Source: Macrostomum hystrix
Taxonomy: Eukaryota; Platyhelminthes; Macrostomidae
DNA length: 64,000 bases
Reading direction: 5' to 3'
Assembly: GCA_950097015.1 (NCBI GenBank)
Contig: CATNEN010000001.1
Span: 14,501,001-14,565,000, forward strand
The notes beneath the pieces were generated by a model. That model had not been told where the DNA came from and did not search any database. It was given only the letters and a program-made list of their open reading frames with translations. Within the stretch, counting starts at the first letter, position 1; the number at the start of each line of letters is the position of its first letter. Below, piece by piece: positions 20,584 through 32,889 of this stretch. The translations under genes and the position numbers were made by a program.

Positions 20584-23500
20584 AAATTTGGCCTTCAGAT
20601 CAGCAATCTGCCGGGTTCTGCTGGTTGCTGCTGTTGGCTGTCTTTCCCATCGATGCGACAGAGCATACTAGCCAGGACTGCGGTCAGGTGAGTCAGGTCA
20701 TCATCAGGGGTCATTGCTTTGGAACTAAGGATCGTTGTCTGCTTCAGTAACTAGCCCTTGTCTGTTTCAGGAACTAGTCATTGCTTCAGGAACTAGTCAT
20801 TGCTTCAGGAACTAGTCATTGCTTCAGGAACTAGAACTAGTCATTGCTTCAGGAACTAGAACTAGTCATTGCTTCAGGAACTAGTCATTGCTTCAGGAAC
20901 TAGTCATTGCTTCAGGAACCAGTCCTTGTCGGTTTCAGTAACAATAATCATTGCTTCAGGAACTAGTCATTGCTTCAGGAACTAGTCATTGCTTCAGGAA
21001 CTAGTCATTGCTTCAGGAACTAGTCATTGCTTCAGGAACTAGTCATTGCTTCAGGAACTAGTCATTGCTTCAGGAACTAGTCATTGCTTCAGGAACTAGT
21101 CATTGCTTCAGCAACTAGTCATTGCTTCAGGAACTAGTCACTGTTTCAGGAACTAGTCACTGTTTCAGGAACTAGTCATTGTTTCAGGAACTAGTCATTG
21201 CTTAAGTAACTAGTCATTGCTTCAGGAACTAGTCACTGTTTCAGGAACTAGTCATTGCTTCAGCAACTAGTCATTGCTTCAGGAACTAGTCATTGCTTCA
21301 GGAACTAGTCATTGCTTCAGGAACTAGTCATTGCTTCAGGAACTAGTCATTGCTTCAGCAACTAGTCATTGCTTCAGGAACTAGTCACTGTTTCAGGAAC
21401 TAGTCACTGTTTCAGGAACTAGTCACTGTTTCAGGAACTAGTCATTGTTTCAGGAACTAGTCATTGCTTAAGTAACTAGTCATTGCTTCAGGAACTAGTC
21501 ACTGTTTCAGGAACTAGTCACTGTTTCAGGAACTAGTCACTGTTTCAGGAACTAGTCATTGCTTCAGGAACTAGTCATTGCTTAAGTAACTAGTCATTGT
21601 TTGTTCCAGGAACTAGTCATTGTTTTAGAAAATATGAGAAATATGCAAATTGTATCAAATCGGAACCGGGTTGATGAGGTCAAGGACAGATTAAACAGAC
21701 GACAAAATGCTCCCTATAGATCTATAACCCAGGACTTTGATTGACAAGTCGGATAAGATACAGAATAGGAAAAAATATTTAGCTACCTTTTTGATCTGCA
21801 CAAACCAAGATTTTAAAGAAAAAATATAGGTTAAATTACATTCTGACATTCAGCAATGCTTTGATATTCCTAAACTGCTCAAATAGTTCTCAACCAGAGT
21901 ATATTATCAGGGTAAGTGTTTATCCAAGAATTTTTAAGTTTCATAACTTGCGCAATAATCAGAACAATGGCAGGGTAATAAAAAACGTGACTTTTCAATT
22001 GAGCTTAATGACTCGAAGAATTTGTTTGAGCAGGCTGGTGCCAAGCACCCTGTCCAGTCCTATCTGAGTCGGACAGTTGAGCAGTTTTCATTCAAATTTC
22101 GATTGGCAGTCGGACCTGCAGGTTGGGCCACCCCAGCATCTGGTGTTCGTGGGCCGCGTGGGAATTGAAATTTGTTAAAAAACGTTCCCATTATTTCGTT
22201 AAGATCCCAAACGGGAAGAGAAATCGACTCATGGCACCCGGGCCAGACGGGACGGCGATAGAGTGGAGTCTCCCCCGTCCCAATGTCTCCACGCCCCTTT
22301 CCTCTCCTTGAGACCAGAAGCGGCTCATTGAGACTCTCATGCGGCGGGGCGGTCTCTCGGGGCCCTCAATCCCTGCTGCCCTTGGTCTGAGTGGCAGCTG
22401 TCAGTCATTGCGGCCTCCGCAACCCAAACGGCTACGCCAATAATTTCTGCTGCTTTCAAGAGCCTCTGAAGAGACAGGAGGGGCTGGCCAGCGAACGGAC
22501 ACACGCTAATTGCTGAGAAGGCGGGGTCGCTACCCTCAATACCTCCCCTGTCTACCACTCTCTCCCTCTGCCCCTTCCACCCAGTAAGTGACGTCACACC
22601 AGTGGCAGACAATGCATTGGAAGCCAATGAAAGGCCGGACATTGGTGAGTCAAGCTTAGGACAGGAAGGAAGTGGATGCAATGGCGAGAGTTTGTTGTTG
22701 TGGTTGGGAGAAAGGAGTTGAATGCGAGTCATTCAAGTACGAAACGGGTGATGGACTATTGAGAAAAAAATCGACCCGGAAGGCTTGAGTGACTTTCTCA
22801 CTAAATAAAGAAATCTCAGCCCAAAGGTTCGAGCTGTGTGAGAGAGAGGTCGGGAGTTCGAATCTCGTGTATTTGAGCAAGACGCTTAACTCGCTTAGTG
22901 CAGGGCACGACAACCCCCAAATACGGCCCTCGAAGCTGCTGAAATCTGCCCCCGTCTAATCTCACATGTGTCTTAATTCTCTCTCATTTCTCCCCAGTCT
23001 CAATTCTCCCCAGTCTCATTTCTCCCCAGTCTCATTTCTCCCCAGTCTCATTTCTCCCCAGTCTCATTTTTCCCCAGTCTCATTTCTCCCCAGTCTCATT
23101 TCTCCCCAGCCTCATTTCTCCCCAGCCTCATTTCTCCCCAGTCTCATTTCTCCCCAGTCTCATTTTTCCCCAGTCTCATTTCTCCCCAGTCTCATTTCTC
23201 CCCAGCCTCATTTCTCCCCAGTCTCATTTCTCCCCAGCCTCATTTCTCCCCAGTCTCATTTCTCCCCAGTCTCATTTCTCCCCAGTCTCATTTCTCCCCA
23301 GTCTCATTTCTCCCCAGTCTCATTTCTCCCCAGTCTCATTTCTCCCCAGTCTCATTTCTCCCCAGTCTCATTTCTCCCCAGTCTCATTTCTCCCCAGTCT
23401 CATTTCTCCCCAGTCTCATTTCTCCACTGTCTCATCTCTCCTTTTTTCCTTCTGCCCCTGAGGCCCAATTTTTTTACCGTCTGCTTCAGAATTTGACCAG

Positions 23501-26500
23501 AGAGGTAATAAAAAGGTACCTAGGGTACTGTTCACCTAAGCTGTACTCGTAAAATGGGTACCAGCATCAGGTGGTCTGGTGTGGCGGTAATAGCACGTAT
23601 CAGCCAGACAAAATGTTTCAGTATCAAGGTACGTTTGATATAGAAATTTTAGGCAAAAGTGGTTATAATTGGTATCTAAACTATTGTTTAGGAGTCATAA
23701 TATAAAACTAGTTAACACTATCATTCCTATTAATATACGCAACAGTCAAATTTTTATCCAGATTCCATTGAAAGTTTTGAATTTTAGGCCCATAAATGAA
23801 TGCAGAAATTCCTACGAGCGTAAGTGTGCTTTTTATGGTTTTCATCGATGGCGTCGTAAAATACCCACCGTTTTTCTGCTTTATTATATATAAAGTGGGA
23901 CAGTTGAATATTATGGGCCACACACAGCGACAAGTCAGCATTGTTTGCCTTGTACCTGGGCAATTTAAGATCTCTTAACCTGGTACACCCTTGGTGCTAC
24001 ATATACTCGTAGTTTAACAAAGGTATCGTCAGACTCTATCTGATTTTCAGATATCTAAAAAATAATTTCTTATTTTTTGAGGGATGAGACACGGGAGAGA
24101 TGAGACACGGGAGAGATGAGACACGGGAGAGATGAAACACGGGAGAGATGAGACACGGGAGAGATGAGACACGGAAGAGATGAGACACGGGAGAGATGAG
24201 ACACGGGAGAGATGAGACACGGGAGAGATGAGACACGGAAGAGATGAAACAACGGAAGAGATGAGACACGGGAGAGATGAGACACGGGAGAGATGAGACA
24301 CGGGAGAGGTGAGACACGGGAGAGATGAGACACGGAAGAGATGAGACACGGGAGAGATGAGACACGGGAGAGATGAGACACGGGAGAGATGAGACACGGG
24401 AGAGATGAGACACGGGAGAGAGGAGACACGGGAGAGATGAGACACGGGAGAGATGAGACACGGGAGAGATGAGACACGGGAGAGATGAGACACGGGAGAG
24501 ATGAGACACGGGAGAGATAAGACACGGGAGAGAGGAGACAGGAGAGAGATTAGACACGGGAGAGATCAGACAGGAGAGGGATAAGTCAGGGTAGATAAAA
24601 CACAAGGGGAGATGAGACGAGGGTCTAGTAGCATTGCAGGCCATATCTGGCTGGTGGCTCAAAATTTCCTTGAGCAATTTTAAGATGGCCTATGTTTTTT
24701 GTATTTTTCTTATTCCCCAGGGGGGTCTAACATAGGTTAAAAGGGAATCCCCATTCACAGATAGTACCTAATTAGCTACTTACTGAAATATTAAATCAAC
24801 TGAAACTCATTGGAGAGGTAGGACGACAATCTAAATTGATAAACAAACCAATTTAGACATCAGAAAACAGCTTAAAATCCACCGCAACGCATAGATAGCA
24901 GTGCGGCGGTTAGCAGGACGGCATCTTTTGATCTTTTGTTCTTATTTTTTCGTCACAGAGAGAAATTTAAATTAGTGGCCGTGCCTTTCAAAAGCTGGGC
25001 GGTCTCATGTCTCACGCAAGGTGCTGGTGCCAAATGGAATCTGGAATCTAAAGAACAAATCTGCACTGTTCTTTCACAGCTCGCGTGGTGTCTCAGATGT
25101 CGGGTAGATCAGTTTCTTTCTTTGATTCTTTAAAACGCGCGGTCACAGCGCCATGAAGAGAAAAAAAGGATGAATCAATTTAGGTAAATTGATTCTAAAA
25201 CGCCTTCTTAGCAGTTGCTCCTTAGTCGGGCAGTTGAGATCGGGTTGCATCTGGGTCTAAATAAAATCTCCTTGTGTTGCGAGCGAGAGTGGAGCGAATG
25301 CGTGAGTGCGAGTGAAGCTTTCACAGCCGTGTCAACACAACTCAGTCATTCTTCAGCTCTACCTTCGTGTCCGGAAAATAGCGAGCCATTGCGTGGGGGG
25401 GCAGAGGATGGCCGAAAGCAAAGTGGCTGGTCGTCCCATATGTGACTTTAGCAACAAGAAGGGGAGAAAAGTGGAGTGTGGGCTCGGCAGGGAAATGCTG
25501 CTGCTGCTTGTCCTCAGGTGAGTGGCCAGCACAGGGGAGAAGTGCTTTTTTACCTGGGCAATAGTGGCAAGTTGCGTCTGCAAAATTTAGCGGTAGGAGG
25601 GCTGCGCCAGAGAAAAATTTCTTGGGAAGATTTTCCCCTCACTATTAAAATGTTCGGGCGAGATTGTGGGGGCCCAGGCTGTTATCCCATCGCTCACCGG
25701 GCTGGAAGCTGGAAGGCAATCGCCGAGCAAACATCACATTGGAGCTTTCCAAGCAAATGGGTCGTCCATCCCGGCCTCACATGCCAGGAATGCTTTTCAG
25801 ACAAAATTAATGGATGCCGCCTAACAAGAAGCGCATTTTCTCTCTGTACCGTGTCAAACCTACAAAAACTGTAAATGCCCGTAATGCTGTTGTGGCTAAT
25901 GCTACTGCGTCCCTTAGTGCTGCTGCGTCCCTTAGTGCTGCTGCGTCCCTTAGTGCTGCTGCGTCCCTTAGTGCTGCTGCGTCCCTTAGTGCTGCTGTGT
26001 CCCTTAGTGCTGCTGTGTCCCTTAGTGCTGCTGTGTCCCTTAGTGCTGCTGTGTCCCTTAGTGCTGCTGCGTCCCTTAGTGCTGGTGTGTCCCTTAGTGC
26101 TGCTGTGTCCCTTAGTGCTGCTGCGTCCCGAGACTTAGTGCTGCTGTGTCCCTTAGTGCTGCTGCGTCCCTTAGTGCTGCTGTGTCCCTTAGTGCTGCTG
26201 TGTCCCTTAGTGCTGCTGTGTCCCTTAGTGCTGCTGTGTCCCTTAGTGCTGCTGCGTCCCTTAGTGCTGGTGTGTCCCTTAGTGCTGCTGTGTCCCTTAG
26301 TGCTGGTGTGTCCCTTAGTGCTGCTGCGTCCCTTAGTGCTGGTGTGTCCCTTAGTGCTGCTGTGTCCCTTAGTGCTGCTGCGTCCCTTAGTGCTGGTGTG
26401 TCCCTTAGTGCTGCTGTGTCCCTTAGTGCTGGTGTGTCCCTTAGTGCTGGTGTGTCCCTTAGTGCTGCTGCGTCCCGAGACTTAGTGCTGCTGTGTCGCT

Positions 26501-29500
26501 TAGTGCTGCTGTGTCCCTTAGTGCTGCTGTGTCGCTTAGTGCTGCTGTGTCCCTTAGTGCTGCTGCGTCCCGAGACTTAGTGCTGCTGTGTCCCTTAGTG
26601 CTGCTGTGTCCCTTAGTGCTGCTGTGTCCCTTAGTGCTGCTGTGTCCCTTAGTGCTGCTGTGTCCCTTAGTGCTGCTGCGTCCCTTAGTGCTGCTGTGTC
26701 CCTTAGTGCTGCTGTGTCCCTTAGTGCTGCTGCGTCCCTTAGTGCTGGTGTGTCCCTTAGTGCTGCTGCGTCCCTTAGTGCTGCTGTGTCCCTTAGTGCT
26801 GCTGTGTCCCTTAGTGCTGCTGCGTCCCTTAGTGCTGGTGTGTCCCTTAGTGCTGCTGTGTCCCTTAGTGCTGGTGTGTCCCTTAGTGCTGCTGTGTCCC
26901 TTAGTGCTGGTGTGTCCCTTAGTGCTGCTGCGTCCCGAGACTTAGTGCTGCTGTGTCGCTTAGTGCTGCTGTGTCCCTTAGTGCTGCTGTGTCGCTTAGT
27001 GCTGCTGTGTCCCTTAGTGCTGCTGCGTCCCGAGACTTAGTGCTGCTGTGTCCCTTAGTGCTGCTGCGTCCCTTAGTGCTGCTGTGTCCCTTAGTGCTGC
27101 TGCGTCCCTTAGTGCTGCTGTGTCCCTTAGTGCTGGTGTGTCCCTTAGTGCTGCTGTGTCCCTTAGTGCTGCTGTGTCCCTTAGTGCTGCTGTGTCCCTT
27201 AGTGCTGCTGTGTCCCTTAGTGCTGCTGTGTCCCTTAGTGCTGCTGTGTCCCTTAGTGCTGCTGCGTCCCGAGACTTAGTGCTGCTGTGTCGCTTAGTGC
27301 TGCTGTGTCCCTTAGTGCTGCTGCGTCCCGAGACTTAGTGCTGCTGTGTCCCTTAGTGCTGCTGTGTCCCTTAGTGCTGCTGTGTCCCTTAGTGCTGCTG
27401 TGTCCCTTAGTGCTGCTGTGTCCCTTAGTGCTGCTGTGTCCCTTAGTGCTGCTGTGTCCCGAGACTTAGTGCTGCTGTGTCCCTTAGTGCTGCTGTGTCG
27501 CTTAGTGCTGCTGTGTCCCTTAGTGCTGCTGCGTCCCGAGACTTAGTGCTGCTGTGTCCCTTAGTGCTGCTGCGTCCCTTAGTGCTGCTGTGTCCCTTAG
27601 TGCTGCTGCGTCCCTTAGTGCTGCTGTGTCCCTTAGTGCTGCTGCGTCCCTTAGTGCTGCTGTGTCCCTTAGTGCTGCTGTGTCCCTTAGTGCTGGTGTG
27701 TCCCTTAGTGCTGCTGTGTCCCTTAGTGCTGCTGTGTCCCTTAGTGCTGCTGCGTCCCTTAGTGCTGCTGCGTCCCGAGACTTAGTGCTGCTGTGTCGCT
27801 TAGTGCTGCTGTGTCCCTTAGTGCTGCTGCGTCCCGAGACTTAGTGCTGCTGTGTCCCTTAGTGCTGCTGTGTCCCTTAGTGCTGCTGTGTCCCTTAGTG
27901 CTGCTGTGTCCCTTAGTGCTGCTGCGTCCCTTAGTGCTGCTGTGTCCCTTAGTGCTGCTGTGTCCCTTAGTGCTGCTGTGTCCCTTAGTGCTGCTGTGTC
28001 CCTTAGTGCTGCTGTGTCCCTTAGTGCTGCTGTGTCCCTTAGTGCTGCTGTGTCCCTTAGTGCTGCTGTGTCCCTTAGTGCTGCTGTGTCCCTTAGTGCT
28101 GCTGTGTCCCTTAGTGCTGCTGTGTCCCTTAGTGCTGCTGTGTCCCTTAGTGCTGCTGCGTCCCTTAGTGCTGCTGCGTCCCTTAGTGCTGCTGCGTCCC
28201 TTAGTGCTGCTGTGTCCCTTAGTGCTGCTGTGTCCCTTAGTGCTGCTGTGTCCCTTAGTGCTGCTGTGTCCCTTAGTGCTGCTGTGTCCCTTAGTGCTGC
28301 TGTGTCCCTTAGTGCTGCTGTGTCCCTTAGTGCTGCTGTGTCCCTTAGTGCTGCTGTGTCCCTTAGTGCTGCTGTGTCCCTTAGTGCTGCTGCGTCCCTT
28401 AGTGCTGCTGCGTCCCTTAGTGCTGCTGTGTCCCTTAGTGCTGCTGTGTCCCTTAGTGCTGCTGCGTCCCGAGACTTAGTGCTGCTGTGTCCCTTAGTGC
28501 TGCTGTGTCCCTTAGTGCTGCTGCGTCCCTTAGTGCTGCTGTGTCCCTTAGTGCTGGTGTGTCCCTTAGTGCTGCTGCGTCCCTTAGTGCTGCTGCGTCC
28601 CGAGACTTAGTGCTGCTGTGTCCCTTAGTGCTGCTGTGTCCCTTAGTGCTGCTGTGTCCCGAGACTTAGTGACGCATCTTAATTTTCCATCCACTCCCAT
28701 GCCAACAAGTGTAACTATTGGAAACTGTGACTTCACAGTAAGATTCGCGAATTTTACGAAGAATAAAATAAATAACAAAAACAAAAGAGCACAATGTAAG
28801 AGAAAGACAGAGAGGGAGAGGCACAGCAAATCACGTGAGCTGGGGGGTCGGAAAACGTAGCTCATGAAAGGGTGCAAACAGTTGAGACTTTAGATTAATT
28901 AGAGGACAGAATTCACAATAGCCATTCATGGCGCCCCACCTGACACAGGAGAAGCGGAGCTCGTATCTTTGGCGTATCGACCGCCAGCCTCCAGCCTACC
29001 TGCTCGGCACCATCCACGTGCCCTACACGGCCGTGTGGGACAGCCTCAGCCCAGCTGTGCTGCTCGCTCTCGGCTCCGTCCAGTCGTTGCACCCGGAGCT
29101 CGATCTCACCAGGCAGGAGACCGTCAGCCAGCTTGCCCGGTGTCAGCTGATCGGGGAGGCGGGGACTCAGCTGGAGGATCTTCTACCAGTTGGTCTGGTG
29201 GACAGGTGAGACCAGGAATCGGATGACCAATCCTTCCGAATCCTCAGTGGCGCTCCCAAATCCTCAGTGGCGCTCCCAAATCCTCAGTGGCGCTCCCAAA
29301 TCCTCAGTGGCGCTCCCAAATCCTCAGTGGCGCTCCCAAATCCTCAGTGGCGCTCCCAAATCCTAAATGGCACTCCTAAACGCTAAATGACACTCTAGAA
29401 TCCTCAGTGGCCCTCCAAAATCCTTAGTGGCGGTCTAAAATCCCCAGTTCTCAGTTCCTATCTCGATAGTACATATTCCGTGAAAATCAGCCTTTAATAA

Positions 29501-31997
29501 ATCTTCCAAGAAACTAATTGTCTCTTTCTTCCTCTTCTACTGATCTTGAAAAAACATTGATCACAAGCCTATACTCAAAGCAGTGGAACGACATGCGTGC
29601 AATATATGCGGGACTAGATCTTTGAGCTTTGAATTCGGCCAGGCATAAAGCAAATTGAACGTCGCGGAAAAAACACGAGTAACATGACATAAAGCAGAAC
29701 AAAGAGACGGGATAAGAAAAAAGGAGAGATAAATGTTGCATAACTCATGAGCCAATGAGCCATTAACCAATCGCCATGAACACGGGCTAAAATTTTCCAC
29801 TCTTTCCGATGAAACAACTTCCAGAGTCACATCAAATCGGCATCGTTGTCCCCTCATAAAATTTCATTATGCAGCCATGTCGGCTACTATTGTTGATTGT
29901 GTATTATTGTGTTGTTTATATACGTACCTTGTCTTCAAGGTCTTCGATAAGAATCGCTAACATCTCGACGATGCTGGCGTCAGACGGTTTTGAAAGCTGG
30001 TTTATCGTTAACGGCGGAAAACTTTGATACAAATCGTGGACTTTCACAAAAATTGGTCATTCGGTTTCAGAACTATTGTGAAGTAGCCAGTGGTCTTTCC
30101 CCATGGGAAAAATAGCGACCCAGTGACTCAGTGTCGAATTCTACCTCAGGTATTTTTGGTGCGACAATTTCCATGACATTGTAGTCAGATTTTAATTTTT
30201 TCATTCACTCTTCTTGTGCCAGGATCTCCGCCTATTTATCAACAGTGTCGCGTCACCTGTCGGATCCCGGCGAAGCGGCCACACTCAGCGCGATGACAAG
30301 CGGCTGGCGTCAGCGCCGTCCAATCTGGCTCGCCCTGAACCTGGCGTCGCTGACTCTGGACGACCTGGCAGCATTCAATACTCCGCTTATGGACGTCCGG
30401 CTCACGCAGCTTGCCGCCCGCTCCGGTCAGAGCGTTGAACCTCTGGAATCAGCTGAAGAGCAGTGCAAGCCGTTGAACGCGGTGCCACGAGCGGAGGCTG
30501 CGTTGGCGTTGCGGCTGACCCTGGATTATCTGGAAAGACAACTCGCCGACTTGGTGGAAAATCAGAGGCGCCGTCAGAGAACGACCGGGCAGAACAGCGA
30601 GTTGGTCATGGACTATCGCTGCGGTCGTCTGGGTGCGGGCCTTGTCAACGCCAGCTTCCTGCCAGACCAGGCCACAGCCCGCCTGACTGGGGACGAGCTG
30701 GTTCTGTATCAGCGACTCAGTGACCGGCTGAGGAGCTCTCTGATGCTGCTGCGAAATCGTCGGATGGCCGACAGGATCGCCCGGCGGCTAAAGCGTAGGC
30801 CAGAGCAGTCACAGCTGTTTGCTGTTGGTGTGGGTGAGTTCCAGATGTGTCAAGTAGTGATAAATGACATGATCCAGATGAGTCATGTAGTGGTAAATGA
30901 CAATTTAAAGGTTTATCCTGCAATGGATGGACTTCATCAACTCAAATGAAGGGTTTGAGTTGATGAAGTCCAAGACTTCAACTCAGAGACAAGTTAAAGA
31001 TGAGAATCATAAATAAATGCTAAGTTCCAGCATAAAGACAGGAGAAAAAACTCAAAGAGTACTACTGTGAGTAGGAAAACGCAACAATGTTGACTTATCG
31101 CCTTTACTATTTTTACTTTACTCATTTGCATTATTGTTTCGTTGACAATAAGCTGCATGCCAACCAGCTGCTAAACATCTCTAAACACACAGGGCACCTG
31201 TTAGGCAGCACGAACAGCATCGTGACCCACCTGAGAGCGGCAAACTACACACTGAGCTTGGTGCCATGGAATGCCACCGCCAGTCGGCAACGAGCAAACG
31301 ACCTCCTGAAATATCCCAGCCCCAGCTGGAGGTTAGCTTTAATTTGAATCGCGTATGTGACATTAGATGGAAACACAGAGTACAAAATAATAGGAAACTA
31401 GATTGACCTTCCCATAGAACCCAGGTGGATAATTGGATTAAAACGTGGAATTCGTGTCGACTTAAGGCTCTAGAATAATCCTCAAACAAAACCAGCAGAC
31501 TTCTGTAGCTAGTTGATCGTCTAAAAACGGCGAGACCCAGTCTTCCCCATGGTATTCGGGTTAATAAAGCTGAATTTGACAACCCAAAAGTTGATATCCC
31601 TCTAGTCAACTTATCTCTAGTTCCGTCAATAAATAAACACACGGCCAGGTATAAAACTGACAGCGACGCCGAGAAGCAGATCTGGGAGGAAGCCAAGAAA
31701 TTCGCTCGCCTAAAATGGGAACAAAAGCATGCTCAGCAGACCGGGTATGCGTTTGACTTCAAAAGGCGCGCGAATGGCTACTCATAGTAGGTGTAAGTAT
31801 TCATGTTGAAGCTCAATTCCTTGACAATGCCTTGTTTCAGTGACAACAAGGCTAGCCAAGCTTCTGCAGCTGTTTTCGATGACGGAGAATCAGCAAACCT
31901 AATCAAGACTGGCTGCCGACTGTGCTCAGAGAGCAAACTCAACTACCTCGCTGTCATGGTCGCAACTATTTTTGTTTTGACTGTTCCCTTGGCCTAA
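20580..31997 (+). CDS. TIKI: TIKI-family Wnt-inactivating metalloprotease
   Basis: Six exons: 20580-20687, 28949-29205, 30223-30833, 31193-31331, 31649-31744 and 31841-31997. All are GT-AG with consistent phases (0, 2, 1, 2, 2), giving 455 residues. Exon 1 encodes a signal peptide (FCWLLLLAVFPIDA). Exon 2 has KRSSYLWRI, the GTIH metal motif at 56-59 and the conserved glutamate E86 in HPELDL. The exon 3-4 junction rebuilds the second metal motif GVGH 324-327. Exon 6 ends in a hydrophobic tail (NYLAVMVATIFVLTVPLA), fitting a type I membrane anchor. TIKI proteins (TRABD2) cut the N terminus of Wnt ligands and so block signalling at the cell surface or in secretory organelles. Intron 1 is 8.3 kb and mostly tandem arrays. 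The exon 5 donor (GGGTATGC) is weak; without it the frame ends in TAG at about 31784 with no anchor. A short upstream ORF overlaps the start. Confidence 0.92.
20768..21625. repeat. 19 bp minisatellite in TIKI intron 1, about 45 copies
   Basis: Unit GAACTAGTCATTGCTTCAG with variants CACTGTTTCAG and CTTAAGTAA recurring as blocks. It begins about 80 bp after the exon 1 donor. Confidence 0.96.
21626..22802. other. TIKI intron 1, unique sequence
   Basis: No gene, RNA or repeat recognised. Short open frames have no domain. Confidence 0.5.
22803..22925 (+). mobile_element. tRNA-derived SINE fragment
   Basis: B-box-like GGGAGTTCGAATCTC, then GAGCAAGACGCTTAACTCGC, a block common in animal SINEs after the tRNA head. 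It ends about 40 bp before a 16 bp array. Confidence 0.6.
22966..23430. repeat. 16 bp minisatellite (array B), about 28 copies
   Basis: Unit CTCATTTCTCCCCAGT, a variant of the CTCATCTCTCCCGTGT unit elsewhere in the window. Lies in TIKI intron 1. Confidence 0.95.
23545..23600 (+). mobile_element. SINE fragment (second family)
   Basis: AAATGGGTACCAGCATCAG is the reverse complement of the central block in the SINEs at 9841 and 13067. Short piece only. Confidence 0.5.
23601..24078. other. TIKI intron 1, unique AT-rich sequence
   Basis: Nothing recognised. Confidence 0.5.
24079..24620. repeat. 16 bp minisatellite (array C), inverted, about 33 copies
   Basis: Reverse complement of array A: GGGAGAGATGAGACAC. 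Lies in TIKI intron 1, so the primary transcript is purine-rich here. Units degenerate at the right end. Confidence 0.96.
24621..25903. other. TIKI intron 1, unique sequence
   Basis: No conserved domain in the open frames. GAGA-like low-complexity patches only. Confidence 0.5.
25904..28672. repeat. 18 bp minisatellite in TIKI intron 1, about 150 copies
   Basis: Unit CCCTTAGTGCTGCTGTGT, with GTG/GCG variants and longer units containing CGAGACTTAG. Marker patterns repeat at about 460 bp spacing (26475 and 26936), showing higher-order duplication. The period is a multiple of 3, so all frames stay open with alanine/serine- or leucine-rich false proteins. The TGCTGCTG in each unit is hairpin-prone. 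Confidence 0.97.
28673..28948. other. TIKI intron 1, right end
   Basis: Non-repetitive, ending at the CAG acceptor before exon 2. Nothing else seen. Confidence 0.6.
29233..29450. repeat. 20 bp minisatellite in TIKI intron 2
   Basis: Unit TCCTCAGTGGCGCTCCCAAA: six perfect copies, then about four degenerate ones. Begins 28 bp after the exon 2 donor. Confidence 0.93.
29451..29934. other. TIKI intron 2, unique sequence
   Basis: No gene or RNA. Part of it may belong to the dispersed repeat that follows: an AACCAATCGCCAT block at 29766 recurs near 32095. Confidence 0.4.
29935..30115 (+). repeat. Dispersed repeat family, copy 2
   Basis: Matches the minus strand of 13370-13562, including CAGACGGTTTTGAAA, GGCGGAAAA and TTTCACAAAAATTGGTCATT. 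In TIKI intron 2. Confidence 0.7.
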
Positions 31998-32051
31998 TAG
32001 ACTCCGTTAATAATTGGTCTTTAAACACTAGAAAGACTGCGGGTTATTTCA

Positions 32052-32057
32052 ATTAAA
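32052..32057 (+). promoter_or_regulatory. Candidate TIKI polyadenylation signal
   Basis: ATTAAA, 55 bp after the stop, followed by a T-rich run. Confidence 0.45.
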
Positions 32058-32104
32058 TACTTTTTTTCTTTTTCTGTATATCACGGACTATTCGACCAAT
32101 CGCC

Positions 32105-32285
32105 ATTTAAATCCAGAACCATCGGCATCGTCGAGATATTATCATGGGCGTGTGTGGTGGCAAAAACCACCAATATAGGCAGGCATAATATTTCTGCTCG
32201 CAAAATTTCATCGAAAGGCCTGAAATTTTGGATCGGAATGTTAGAATTTCACGAAAATCGGTTATTCGGTTTGGGGGTAAATAGC
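32105..32285 (+). repeat. Dispersed repeat family, copy 3
   Basis: More diverged copy, with TTTCACGAAAATCGGTTATT then CGGTTTGGG. Confidence 0.55.
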
Positions 32286-32889
32286 AGGTTCTTTCTACTG
32301 TAAACAATCCGTGAATCAGTGCAAATGTAAATCTCAGATAAAAGAGATTTTTATGCACAAAATCCTGAGTGAGAATTCGCATAAAAAGGATGGTGGAAAT
32401 GTCAGTGTGACTTTTTGATCGGCTCAAATCACAAGCCTACCTCATTGTTTTACATGCACCCTTTATTAAGTTTATTATGTTAGTTTGATATTATTTTATT
32501 TGATAAAACAACGCCCTGATACCAACTGCTTGACTGTAACTGTTTCTACATTCGAAAACAATTGCTGCAACTGTACATATTATGCATCGCAAGAAATGTG
32601 CTCTTGATGAAATTGAAATTGAGAAGCTAGAAGGCTCTTTAAAGAACTAGCCATTAAGTTGGAGCTAGTGAAAAATAAAATAATGAAAATTTCTCTTCTT
32701 TCTGAGCTCCGCTTTAAAGTTGAGCTCAGCGCACTGTTGATGAAAATTCAAATGTGCACCAAGTCAATGACCGCGTCGCGTACGGGACAGAAAAATACTG
32801 CGACCGCATTTGTCTTTTTTGGAAAATTTTCTGAGCACGTCAGATACCTGGAAATACCCAGGAAGCAGCTGGGGAGTGGCGACAAGATA
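32286..32889. other. Intergenic, no gene seen
   Basis: AT-rich, nothing recognised. Confidence 0.5.

Noticed and set aside
25814-28610. Alanine/serine- or leucine/valine-rich proteins of up to 252 residues
   Set aside because: By-products of an 18 bp array inside TIKI intron 1.
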